In this document: piece by piece, positions 1-11,900 of the stretch
Numbering within the stretch: the stretch's first letter is position 1
Layout of the letters: every line of letters begins with the position of its first letter
Assembly: GCA_021399435.1 (NCBI GenBank)
Contig: JAJTUP010000018.1
Location: 372,001-436,000 of the forward strand
DNA length: 64,000 nucleotides
Reading direction: 5' to 3'
Origin: Diaporthe sp. PMI_573
Taxonomy: Eukaryota; Ascomycota; Sordariomycetes; Diaporthales; Diaporthaceae
The notes under the pieces: generated by a model
The model's database searches: none
What the model saw: the letters and a program-made list of their open reading frames with translations, nothing else
What the model was told of the DNA's origin: nothing
Position numbers and translations under genes: made by a program

Positions 1-100
1 TCATGGCATCGCCCAGGGGACGGGGGGTGGGAGAGGTGACACGGCCGTGGGCCGAGACACCGGCGGCGAAGAGGGCGACAGCGGAGATTTGCTTGTACAT
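1..100 (-). CDS. N-terminal part of a secreted LPMO-like protein (cut by the window edge)
   Basis: An ATG at 98-100 (minus) opens a frame of 33 codons that runs off the left edge without a stop. Residues 1-17 form a signal peptide (MYKQISAVALFAAGVSA), followed directly by His-Gly-Arg-Val-Thr-Ser-Pro. A mature N-terminus starting with His after an Ala-x-Ala cleavage site is the hallmark of copper lytic polysaccharide monooxygenases, where His1 forms half of the histidine brace. The continuation HGRVTSPTPRPLGDAM resembles the chitin-binding type-4/AA16-like fungal proteins. A copper-dependent, extracellular, polysaccharide-oxidising role is therefore inferred. The second brace His and the rest of the domain lie outside the window, so the exact AA family is unsure. 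A longer overlapping frame (start at 270) is out of phase and lacks the signal peptide. Confidence 0.6.
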   Translation of the reverse strand, partial: MYKQISAVALFAAGVSAHGRVTSPTPRPLGDAM

Positions 101-2113
101 CTTGACTGATTTGATGATGATTTGGTGTGGAAAAGGGGATGTTGAAATTGTGGGGTTTTTTGGAACAACTTGTTAGGCTCGGCCTGTAAGTGAGTGTATT
201 GATTTTTTGAGTTTTGAAAGAATGTTTTCGCAAGAGCTGGCTTGCTAGAAAAGAATGGCTGTTGGTCCAAAAAAGGGAGAACTGTAGTGAAGCTTAAGCT
301 GAGGCTGAAGATGAAGAGCCAAGATGGAACAAGCCCTGAGAGAATCAGGCGACGTCCCTTTTGTATTATGCTGCCCGCCCCCGTCGGCCCTCGTTCAGCC
401 CCAGAAAAGAAGACCGAGGGAGACCCGCCATCGTCGGTGTCAGCCGAGATGAGTTTGGCCCTGGAGATCCCACGCGCCCGTTCCCCCCTTTGGTAGCAGT
501 CGGTTTCATGCGCCTCGAAACGAATGACGAAGTGCTGCTTGCGGCTCTGGGACAGGGCGGGCTCGACATGTCAGAATTAAACGCGAGCCGGGGTGGACTC
601 AGGGGTGTATCAGGGGAAGCGAGCCCATGTTGGACAGGCGGACAAATCAGAGAGGACTAAAACAAGCGACGAAACCAGGTACGTGGGTCTGCTGCTGCAG
701 TAGGAGGCTGATTAAAGTCACATCCCGACCCACTGCATTCCCGGGATGAACCGACTCAGCCGAGTCAATCGTCAGCAGCCAAGCAGCCCCGGCGAAGAGC
801 CTCAGGTCGATCAGAAACAACATCCTGAGGTCAATCACCGCCAAACGCTGCTCGGCCGAGTCGATCTCCCGCAATAGAAACAACGGCAGAAACATCAACA
901 GGAAACATCGCAAAGCCATGCCTTCAACCCTACCTGGGTGACTCCCATTACCCTTGAGACATCGTGTTCCCGCTTACTGATAGTGCATTTCTCCTACACA
1001 GTATCTCATCTCCGTGGATTTTGTGCCTGCACTCCTTTCTAGCGGACTTCTCGAAAAGCCTGGAGCAATCTTTCTGAGGGGTGCTCCCCGCGTGCCGCCG
1101 AAGGAGCCTCCTTTTCCCTCGGTCACGATCCATGGTGTTTCAGGACAGGCAGGGGAAAACCCACAGCGCCACACAAGGGGCACCTGGGCCACCGCGATCC
1201 CCCAGCTAGATCCGTCCCATGTAGCGCCAAGCCCAAACCACTGACCGCATCAATTTGCGAATGGGAGATTTTCTCCGACCTCGACGACAAGAAAAATCCT
1301 GCAAGATATCACAGTAGAGCGTAGATGCCTCGGTGACAGCAACAGTGAAACAGCCACCGGAGAATTATGCGCACCGTCAAAAATATGCATACAGCAGATT
1401 GGGTACTTTTGTTGCTTGCATGGTAGAGATATCATCTCAGCGATAACAGTGATTACCAGCGTAGGAGTGCATCGTTACCCGCCAGGGGGTGACAATCACG
1501 TCCCGGGACCTAGAGAATACTACTCAAGCTTTCTGCCGACCCGATAAAGATAGAAAGGAGGCTCTTCACCAGGCGACGAGTCGGAAAATCTCCTTTTGGA
1601 ATCCCGAAGCCAGGCCGTAGATTAATCGCGTACGGACAGCCCAGGTGGTGGACCTCGACCGTTCACTGCCTCCTGGGACCAATGTCGATCAGTGCGAGCC
1701 AATACTAATTAGCAGGGTCGACCTGTCACATCGTCGCTGATCCACTTCGGCGTCCCGAAGGCGAGTGCCTGGCGGGAGCGTGTGTGGAAACGCGATGCTC
1801 GAGCCTTGGAGAGGTGCACAGGCTTCTCCGAGCCCAGTTGACGGACAATGCTTATTATGGGACGGATTCCTTGCTTCCCCAAAGAACTGCCCCTTTCTTG
1901 GTGTTTCCTCTCCCAAATGCGGAACTGGACACCACTCCAAGCACTCCATAGTTGGAGCCCGCTCCTTTCGTCAACGATCGGTGAGTCGTAGGAAACGATG
2001 GCATGCACACCCACACTCGACAGACACCACGCAAGGCAAGGTACAATATTGTTGACCCTAGGTTGAAATTCTGCCGGAAAATCTGGGGCATACTTGCTAA
2101 TCGCGGTCGCATC
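101..2113. other. Intergenic region between the LPMO-like gene and the next gene
   Basis: About 2 kb of unique-looking DNA. It holds the 5' flank of the LPMO-like gene and the 3' flank of the next minus-strand gene. Only short overlapping frames without recognisable domains are present. I see no tRNA, repeat array or transposon. Confidence 0.5.
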
Positions 2114-3092
2114 TCAAACCCAAACATCATACACAACCTCAATAACAGCCTCCGCGACCGTGATCGCCCACGCTGGTTCCTATACAAGCAGACTACTGTC
2201 AGTCTCACACTTAACGCATAATACAGTGTGTCAGATTGCCTACCTCTGCCGCGGCCCAGAGGACAATCTTGTCCCCAGGCATCAATGCGGACAAGAACCC
2301 CTCGCCGTCCCGGACAGCTCTCGGATCTCCAATGTCGGTGGGTATATCGGCTGACAAGTCAACTCGACAATTCTTCCAATCTGGAAACATCCTGTCTGCG
2401 GAGAGGCATGTAACTGGTCAGCTTTTACGTTCATTCCTCCCAGGTGGGCATGATACCATACTGCCGTGGTGTACAACCCAAGTCTCCCTGCCGTTATGAT
2501 TAACCACCAACCACCTGTCCCACCGCCTAAAGTCCTGATCCGCGTCCCCGCCACCGCGAAAAGTCCGTGACATGCGCACCTCAGGACCTTGCTCCTGCCA
2601 GTGCCGGACCCCTCCACCACCACAGACCGGCGCAGCCGCCGCCGTGTCCTCCCGCAGAGGCCGCAGGATGCACATCTCAAACCAGGTATGGCAGCCCTCA
2701 TACGCCCCGTCGCAGCCGGCGGCAAAAGTCTCCCAGTCCATGTGGTCGGCGCTGCGCACCTGCAGCGTGAGAGAACTCGCGCGGCCGAAATCCGGCGGCA
2801 GCATCGGCGTCGTCAGGTACCATGGACGAGCCTCCCAGCGATAATCGACCACCTCGGCGCGGCTGCTCGTGATGCGCGGCCGGTAGTCCGCGTGTGCCAG
2901 GATGCACAGCGCCAGCTCGGGGGGTAGGTACCCTGGCGTGGCCCGGAGCCGGAGGCCCATGAGGATCTGTACTGCGACCTGGACATCTTGGCGGGTAGGG
3001 TTGAAACCTTGGTGTACCGGCTCTAGTAGAGGTGTTTCCGTTCCCGTTCTCACGGTACGGCTAGGGGGTGTAGAGGATGTAGTATTGCCCAT
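2114..3092 (-). CDS. Conserved fungal hypothetical protein (282 aa, three exons)
   Basis: Exons 3092-2462, 2395-2244 and 2179-2114 join in frame to 282 aa. Intron 1 (66 nt) has donor GTATGG, branch GCTGAC and acceptor CCGCAG. Intron 2 (64 nt) runs from GTAGGC to TATAG. The protein has an N-terminal low-complexity stretch (1-30), a motif LPPELALCILAHADYRPR near residue 60, and a beta-rich middle with WFEMCILRPL near 140. The C-terminus reads GDGEGFLSALMPGDKIVLWA followed by a hydrophobic tail. I remember this layout from many ascomycete hypothetical proteins in which the C-terminal GEGFL...GD block is the most conserved part; no function is known to me. Without the splices the frame would stop early at 2418 and lose that block. 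A TATA-like TATTTATA at 3161-3168 lies 69 nt upstream of the start codon. Confidence 0.8.
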
Positions 3093-3504
3093 TTGCGTGT
3101 GTTTTATTTATTTTGCTACAGGGTGAGGATAGACGTCGCGGGAAGAGGCGCACCGAGTGTTATAAATATGGTGGTTGCCTGATCTCAGGCATATTAGACG
3201 AAGCGACTACTTAGGAGGACGCGTGTTCACCCGTAATCAATCAATGTGACATTACGGGTCTTAGTATGTAGTCTGATGCTTGGAATGCCCAAATCTCGAT
3301 TTGGAATTCTGGTCTTTTGGCCGAGCGGTCTATTGTGCAAGCAGTCAATAGATCCGTCTCAATACTTAGAAATATTAGTAGCCTATTTTAAAATCTTAAG
3401 TATTAGGTAGGTGACCGCTGTGTGGTAGGTAGGACGACTATAGAAGCTAGGTAGGCCGAGGTTGGCTGGGAAAGAGATATTTGTACCTAGATAAAATGTC
3501 TATC
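3093..3504. other. Intergenic region with a TATA-like element
   Basis: Promoter side of the preceding minus-strand gene (TATTTATA on the minus strand at 3161-3168) and the 3' flank of the NLR gene. The stretch 3330-3420 is A+T rich. No gene is seen. Confidence 0.5.
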
Positions 3505-6500
3505 CTAAGTCAAATTCCGCCACTGATAACTCAAAAATTCTAGTTCGGCTACAAATTCGCGGTCTCTCTCGGCATCAGCGTTTTGGATAAGGGCCTGTAT
3601 GTAGTCTCCCAAACCCTCGGGAGGCTGGGCTCCAGCTTCCTCAGAGACACAGATGCTGTCTTTCAAATACCGAAGGGCTTGATCTTGCGTCGCCTTGGGG
3701 GAATTTAATTCCCCAAATTCCCAATACGTCTTCCACATTGAGATCAACTCTGGGTCCATGTCTCGACGAGCAGTTAGTTCGTGGATACTTGGCCAGTTTT
3801 CTTCTGGTCGTACGTGTTTGAGGTCCAAATCATGCTCGGTCAAGAGACTCTTTGCAATGTCGTACCAGGCCGCCCCAGGTTCCAGACAGACAAAGAACAA
3901 TTTGCGCAACTCTTCCGGCCCGAGGTCTCCAAGTTTTGAACGATGTTTCTCAAAAAAGCTTCCAGCTCCTTCAAGACTCAACAGGAATTTGATAGCATTC
4001 GAATCATCAGGCTGTAGAATAGCCTTTAATATGTCGGAGGCATCCATGGGCTTTGGCCTCACATACTTCGCTGACGTAGGTCGATGATGAATCAGAGATT
4101 CTAGTACCGTAAGAACCTCAGCCTCAATTTCCAGGTCCTCCAACAAGCCTTTGAAGCCAATGACCTGTTTAAGAGAAAGTTCGGTGATCATGCGTGATCT
4201 CTCATCAATGCGATCAAGTCCAACAGCTGCGAGAATTTCCTGGAATTGGAAGCGAGAAGGGACTCCCCAAACACGATATGACTGAAGGGCATTGTAGTCA
4301 GCCCCACATAGCTCAAAAACCAGGCAAAATATCCGGATTGTACAATGTATAAAAGCGAACTCCAAAGGATCATGGCCGGACGCATTCCGGGTATTTTTTG
4401 CGTCATCCAAGTCCTTCCGAAAGAAGCTTCGAATGATGTTTTCCAGATCATCGAGTGTGCTGCCTTCATAGCGGGACCTGTTTTTCAAGGCTGTGAAAAG
4501 TGGCGGATTACCTTCCAAGTCGTGACGTCGGGTGTCTTCTGGTTTTAGTTCGGTGACAAGGAACTTCACAGCCATAGAGGCGGTGTAATAGCGACCACTG
4601 CCACAAAGACGGTGCAAGAGAGAATTTCCGTCGGCGTCCGGTGCGACCAAAACTTGCTCGTAGCAATCCTCTGGGGACTGACCACATTTTCTGTACCACT
4701 CCAACTCGCTGGATATCATGGTCTGAAGTCCATTTTGAACACTGGGGTGCTCAATTAAAACTCGGCGCTTGATGTAAGGCAGTGAACCGTAACTGGCGGA
4801 CAATAATATCCCGCTCAGCGCGAATGGCTTCGCCCGACGGCCGTTCCAGGCAAGTAAATCCACGAGGAACTGTGGAACGGGAGACGCAAGTTCATCTAGA
4901 ATACATTCCACAAGAGCCGATGGGTGCTCAATGAATTCGATCTCTTGCTGCTCACGTGCCGTGCTGCGCAATGCTGTGAACAAGTCGTAGTCACCCAGCC
5001 TGATTGACATTTTGATAACGCTGATGACGACATGATTTCCTGTAGAACTTTTCCAAGATCTCTGAATTCTGTATGGATTGCAACCTCTCTGCGTCAGGTG
5101 TACACAGATGGCGATATGTCCTTCTTGTGCTGCTGTAAACAGAGCATTGTCTGCTTCTGTGGAGTGGAGGGGAGTAGAGAGTAAAGCAAGTTGAGCCCCT
5201 TCTAAGTCCCCCTTGCGGCAGGCTTCTATCAATGTACGGGGTCGTCTCCGAGACTTGACGGGGAATAACCTTTCTTCAGACTCGACGGCTGGGTGTGCTC
5301 TCTTCAGGTGTCCTTGCAACAAAGCATTGGTCCGAAAGCCGGTGCCCCATGCGTAACATCCCGTGTGCGTGCATTTGTAAGCCATTTCATGCCACGAGGT
5401 ATGTAGCAATAATTCCTCTTCGGATTCGAATCCTGTATTGAAATGTACGCAGGCACGCTTCGAACACTTGGGTCGGAATGGGCCGTTCAAGGAGAGATAG
5501 ACAGTCTTGTCGCGATCTCCCAGGGGACCTAGATTGGCGCGTTGCATAATCTGGTGTATGGATTTGGCCAAACTTTGAAATCCGGTCGATGTCCGTGTCA
5601 AGATCCAGTTGCTGAATATCTCTTCAATGTTGCAGACTTCATCCTTAGCGTCGGCAGTGGCGGGATTGATCAATTGTTGCACCGAATCGTCCAAACACAC
5701 TTCATCTTCGGATGACATTCCCGACAACGGCTCGTGAATGTCGCTGAATCTTTTCACAAAATCCATCCAAGCCGTGGAAAGTGACCTTTCTTCCTCTTCC
5801 TGGGTCAACGGAGCAGTGGGCCTCAAGGAAGCTTGACGTGCGTATTGGAGTGAGTGATGATCCCAATGTGCAGCTGCGTAGTCAAAGAAGCCATAAAATC
5901 CGGTCAGAGCAATAGTGTCGGCAGTCTTGCTATCGTCGCTCACCATGTCGAAGGCGGATCGTGTTAGGTATCGAAAACAGAATAGGCACATGTTCATGTG
6001 TAGCTGAACCATATCAAGCCTCCCTGATCGAATAAGGTAACTGCGACGGGCTATTATCAATACAGGTCCGACATCTATTGTTGGAGAAAGTGACCGACCT
6101 CTTCGCTGTGTTGTGAACCATGACGACTTGAGCTTCTGAGAGCATGTTCGGAAATGATGTGCAAGCCTCGGACTCGACAAATGAACTGCACAAGTCCTTG
6201 GGCCCACCAACCTTCCTTCTCCGCGGATCGCAAGAGCCTTTCGTAGCATCGATGCAGAAATAGCATTGCATTTCTCTCCATTTTAAGGGACGGGCAGCAC
6301 ATGCGACCAGACCCAAAATTTGCAGTGCGGCCCGTTTGCGAGCGTCTGAGGTCTTTTCCAGAACTCGTTCAGCGACCCGGTCATAAGCCTCATCCAGTCC
6401 GTGAGGATATTCCCTTTCGAGTTCTTTTTCCAACTCGTAGACTGACGTCTGGGAAAGAAAGTTGTCAAGAACTACTTTCGCATACATGAACATTCCTACA

Positions 6501-8323
6501 GCAGCTTTAGCTATACCCTGTGTCTCAGTGCAGGTGTGTTCTTGGGGTATAGGGTTTTTCTCGGTACCTTTTGATGCCTCTGTAATGCGTGAGGGATCCA
6601 ACCTTTGGAGTAATTCTTCCTCGTCTTCGAGGCCCGGGAACCGATCCTTAATTTGACTCAATGCCGATGACGCGAAATTCTCGATATCGCGAAGATGTGG
6701 TGTCTGGTTATCCAATTTGATGCTGCAGGCACAATCCTTCAACATCGCATCAATCACGCCGTCTCTTTGGCCAGACACTAAAGCCTTGATCTCAACTTTG
6801 GAAATTTTCGACTCAGACAGTATGGTCTTGAGCCATTCCAGGACGTGTTTTCGCTGCTCCAATGCGCATTCGTCAAGGCCATCAACGACAATATAACATC
6901 TCTTTTGCGCCAAGAGGAGTCGGGTCGCCACATCTGTCAGCCATGAGACACTGCTGAGGTCAGAGGGTCGAGCAGGGAGCATGGTTTCGTGGAGATCATC
7001 TACGATCGCGTCATCCTGCTGGAGTAATTGTCCAATGAAGGACCGCAGCATGTCTGTCATGAGAGTCTTTCCACTTTGGCCAAGTTCAAAATAGAAGTTC
7101 AGTAGCTGCAGTTGCTGGGCATTCGTTTCCTTGGTCATGCCATCAATGATCCGAGACACAAGTGTAGTTTTTCCTGGAGTGAATTAGTATGAGCAAAGGC
7201 GACATAGACGCGTGGTCATAGCTTACCAGCACCAGGCATTCCGTTCAGGTAGAGAAGATCATTCGACAAGTTGTTTGGGTCAAGCCACTCGAGGAAAAGG
7301 TTCTCCTTTAAAATCCAATCTCCTGATGTTGGGTGCCGCTGGTCAGGCAGTCGTCGATGTCCTTTGTCGTCGTGGGATCCTTGGACTCCCAATTTTTCCA
7401 ATATGTACTTCTTTTTCTGATGTAGGACATTGAGAATCTGTTTGAGCTCTTCGTTTGATTTCTCAATGGTCTGTTGCAGTTCACGCCGCGTTGTTTCGAC
7501 GGCCCCATAGGTTGCGGTCAACTTCACCTGCACCAGTAATTCTCGGTGTCGTCGGAGGCTGGTAAGAACTGGCGAGAATTTCGTGCGGAACGTCTTCCAG
7601 ATAGAGTCAAAAATTCTCCGCCAGTCTACAATTTTGTCAATGGTATGTTATTGATCAAGCACGTGCGTGAGTAGGCTTCTACCTCGTATTCCGAACGCAC
7701 CAGGTCTTCCAAGGACGCCGAAAGCCATATGGAAGAATTGAATAATATCACCATAACATCGCTTCAATACCTCCAGGACTTCAGGTTGGTCTTTGAAGAT
7801 AGATGCGTAGCACTGGAGGTCAGGCATGGCCTCGGAAATGTCGGTGAACGTATCTAAGAGACACTCCAGTATTTCCAGCCTCGAAGAGGCAACCTAGAAG
7901 GACGTGGTTCGACGAATCAGCCATGCAAAGAAGTAGTCTGTGGGAGGAAGGACGGGGTATCGCTTACAACCAGGAAAAATTTGATTGGACCCTTTCCCAG
8001 GACAAATGTTACTGAATTTCGCACTTCCGCATGAATGGATGCATTTGAGAGGTAGCAACAGTACTCACCCAGATGAAGGCCACGACCTCACTCACATTCA
8101 AAAATACCGATATGACCTGCTCCAGCTGCTGCATTGCTTCGAGGAACTTTGACATGCGCGACATGCCACGCAGCTTCTTAGCAGACCCATGCCGAATTTG
8201 AATCTTGTTCACCTCATCCTTAACATCCTGAAGTTTGGTGATGCCGAATTCTCGACGTTGCTGAGCTGTGAGGTCTTTCTTGAAATTCTCCAGTGCCTTT
8301 TGGAACACAGGATCCGCCTCCAT
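3505..8323 (-). CDS. NLR-like STAND protein: DUF7708-NACHT-C2H2-like-ankyrin
   Basis: Six exons (8323-8069, 7991-7968, 7893-7701, 7625-7227, 7173-6099, 6040-3505) give an uninterrupted 1493-aa protein. The start is the ATG giving MEADPVFQKALENFKKDL; an upstream in-frame Met at 8395 is less family-like. Residues 1-157 look like the DUF7708 helical domain found at the N-terminus of fungal STAND proteins (FIWGPIKFFLV, EILECLLDTFTDI). A coiled-coil linker follows. The NACHT NTPase has Walker A GMPGAGKTT (about 286-294, split by an intron) and Walker B VVDGLDE (about 386-392). A Cys/His-rich C2H2-like segment lies at about 841-898, then ankyrin-like repeats (about 919-1010) and a long helical C-terminus. 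Such proteins are known as fungal NLR analogues in non-self recognition and regulated cell death; that role is inferred here. Intron 1 needs a rare AAG acceptor, and intron 5 (58 nt) has a weak GTCGGT donor. The gene is divergent from the SNF2 gene. Confidence 0.85.
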
Positions 8324-8910
8324 GTTGATGGTATCTGTGTCTTTCGACGCGCGAATATGTGCAAGCTGAATGGTGTGAACACACCCGACGTGCAAAGCGT
8401 CATCCGAAAAAGAAAAAAGTTCAGGCTGCAGACGGCTTCAGCGCAGATAAGAAAAGACTCACCAACTTGTTTGGCTAGTGAGCGCCTCTATGATTATTGA
8501 GGGGCACGCCAGAAATATGTATAAAGTGTTGGGTGTGTCGCACCGCTCTACTGTCGGCAGCTGATGACGCTTGGGCCCAGTTGAGGGTGTGAGGAATCCC
8601 AGCCCCCCTGGGGCTGAGTGCATGCAGAACGGCGGCCACATTTCGATGTCAGCCTATGAGGCTACCTTTACCTTGGTCAGAACTCACCGCCTTAAGATTA
8701 CCCTAGGGTACGTGAAACGCCCCGCGAAGAGCCTGACGAAAACATCAATGCGAACCACTTTCAGTTACCACCGGAATTGGCCTCCAAATGAAAACCAGTA
8801 TCCTCCAACAATTCAAGCAACATCCCCCTCTGTCATAACTTTGCGCCCACAAACCAAGTCCATTGGCCTAACGAAAGTCGCACCGGGATACCAACAAATA
8901 ATTTCACAGC
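8324..8910. promoter_or_regulatory. Shared intergenic region of the divergent NLR and SNF2 genes
   Basis: The 587 bp between two outward-facing start codons must contain both promoters. I see no clear TATA box and no further gene. Short frames here have no domain match. Confidence 0.5.
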
Positions 8911-11900
8911 ATGATGAAACGCACGCAGGACATTGTGGGTCCAGCCAGAAAGAGGCGCTTACTCCCAAACAGCTTGCATGTTCCCACGTCATTTGACAGT
9001 GCAAGCATAGGAGAAACCGACGTCGAAATGTTCGATGACGATGACGACGACGACGATGACGACCGGGGCAACGACTTGATCGAGGGAGAACCGATCTGCT
9101 ATGGTGCGGTAAGTTCTAAATTCATGGTGTACAGATGCTTGTGATGGTATCCGTAACAATAAAGCCCTAGTTCTTGGACTCGAAAGCAAAACTAAGAGGG
9201 ACCGACATTTCAACCATACGACGCACAGCATGGAACAGATACGTCCAACTGCAGTTGAGCGACAGGAAATCAGAGGACTGTTACCATATATTGTACGATC
9301 ATGCGGATCAAAAGCAAGACCTCGGTATTCTGGATCTCGTTACTTCAAATCACATCGGCCTGCTCAGTTCAATACGTGGATTAAGCTTCATCGTCGTTCT
9401 ATCCTCTGATTGCCTTGATGGCCTGAAGAAGAAGGGAAAAAAGACTGCAATTATCTTTGAGATATCAGTCAATATTATTGGCCCCGCAGAGGATGCAGAC
9501 AGAGTGGCACATATATTACTGGAACATCGATGCTTCCTTCAACATCCAGTCTTTCTGTGTCCCGGGATTAAATACATCAATCCGCAGTATTTCTATTCCG
9601 GGGATACAAGAGAGGATCTGAGAGATCTCATAGGGCCAGCATCAAGGACAGAGGCCGAGACGTTATCAAGACAACTTCGAGACGGCCTACAAGATGTGCT
9701 TGGTTCACTTTCCGAACAGGAGGAGGGCATTGACGGTGTGCGGTTCAACTCGTCCCTAGCCAATGGAATTTTACGAACAAAACTCAAATCGTGAGTTGCT
9801 TCCATCCATGCTACTAAATAAGTCCCTCAAAAGACTCCTCTCACAATGACACCCTAGCTACCAACTCGACGCAGTTCGTTTCATCCTGCAAGGTGAAAAC
9901 CAGGAAACCCGCCGCACGACACTCCGCCACCTACAAGCTGCGGTAGGAAGCGGGTATGCACAATAGTACGCGTCCAGAAAGCTGGATAATTCACTGACTG
10001 TGAGACAGGACCTTTAATCAAGTCGAGACCAGCGCACATACTGGAGGAATACTTGCTGATGTAATGGGCCTGGGGAAGACACTTACGATGCTGACGGCGG
10101 TCGCATCATCCAAGGAAGCGGCTGAAAGATACTGCGAGACGTATATTCAGGGTCAACGGCAACTGGTCCCAACCAAAGCGACTCTGGTCGTGGTTACCTC
10201 GAGGCGTAGGTTGAGCGGATTTTCGTGTCTTTAGTACCAGAACTAACGTGCAAGCCTGCTTCAGAGGTTTTGGAAGTGTGGAGGACTGAAGTAGAGAGGT
10301 ATCTTCGGCCCTCCTTTGCACGCCAACATACTTCGACGCTGACTTGTCATCTGCCAGCCACTTCCAATCATCCTCGCTGTCGCTGGGAATCTTCCACGAT
10401 AAAGACCGAGCCAGAGACCCTCAGGCGCTCAGCAGTTACGACGTGGTGCTCACGACCTATGGCACCCTCATGGCTGATTGGAACCCTAAAGGCCGAAAAG
10501 TTCTCCAGAGCGTTGCATGGTATCGCGTTGTCCTGGACGAAGGTAGCGCCCCCCACCAAGTCCAAGCCCGATCTTCAAGTTCGCAAAATTGATATGCTAA
10601 GTGCAACTGCAGCTCACTGGATTCGAAACTCAAACACCAAGCAGTTCAAAGCCGCAAGAGACCTCGAAGCAACGAGGCGATGGTGTGTGACTGGGACACC
10701 TATACAGAACTCGCTTGACGACCTGCTGTCGCTTCTCAAGTTCCTCCACCTGCAGCCGTTCTGCCAGCACGCGGTGTTTGAGCGAGATATTCTCTCCCCA
10801 CTGCGATCGGGAAATCCAAATGCATTCCGGAACTTGAAGCTGCTGCTAAGTACCATCTGCCTTCGGCGGAGTTCTCAACTCCTCAACCTCCAGCCAGTCC
10901 AGGTTGAGACGATTCCCGTCACCCTCAACGTTGAGGAGAGAAAATGTTACAAAGCAATTCAAGTTAATTGCCAAGGGGAGTTTGAAAGGATCACGAGCCA
11001 ACAGTCTCAATTGAAGAGATACACAGTACTATTCTGCACCATCCGGCAGCTTCAGCGGCTCTGCAGCAATGGCCAGTATCTAGCGCCATCATTCGCCGTA
11101 GCAGAAGGCAAGAAAGGAACATCCATGGGTAAGAATGGAGCCAGGACAAGAGTCGATATCGAATGTGACCTTTGTAGCGATCAAGACGCGGCAGGCTTGC
11201 TTGACGGGTTGAGCATGTGCCCTGAATGTTCAAAACCGCTGGCGAATGAAAAGAGACTCAGCGATGATACTTTTTCCATGGCAACACATCTCTCCCCGGG
11301 ATGTTTTCTTAACTCAATACCCTCGCCATCCCCCTCTCCATTGTCTGGCCATTATCCCTCGAGTACTTATTTTCAAACCACATCGTCCAAGTTGAACGCA
11401 GTCGCGGATAACATTGAGCAGTATAAGGACGGGAGCAAGAGGTGAGCCTGATATAACCAAGCGAAAGCCCGAAAGATTGTGGACCCAAAAGGCTAATAGA
11501 TTCAAATTTAGCCTCATTTTCACAACCTGGCTGAGCACCCTGGACTTATTAAAGAGAATCTTGGAGAGTAGAGGGATTCTGTGCTTGCAGATCGACGGTC
11601 GTATTGGCACATCCGAGCGCGAAGAACGTCTGCAGCGGTTCAAACAGGATCCTTCAGTCCACGTCTTGCTTATGTCTATCCAGACTGGCTCTGTCGGGTG
11701 AGGTCCCCTAGTTGCGTGGCACTCGTCCAAGCTTTTTTAATTTAAACACTCCAGAATGGGGATCTATACTAACACCATTATAGCCTCACGCTTACGGTAG
11801 CTAATCGAGTGCACTTTGTCGAGCCCCAGTGGAACCCCGCGGTCGAAGAACAAGCAATCTGCCGGGCACATAGGATGGGACAAACTCGGCAAGTGACGGT

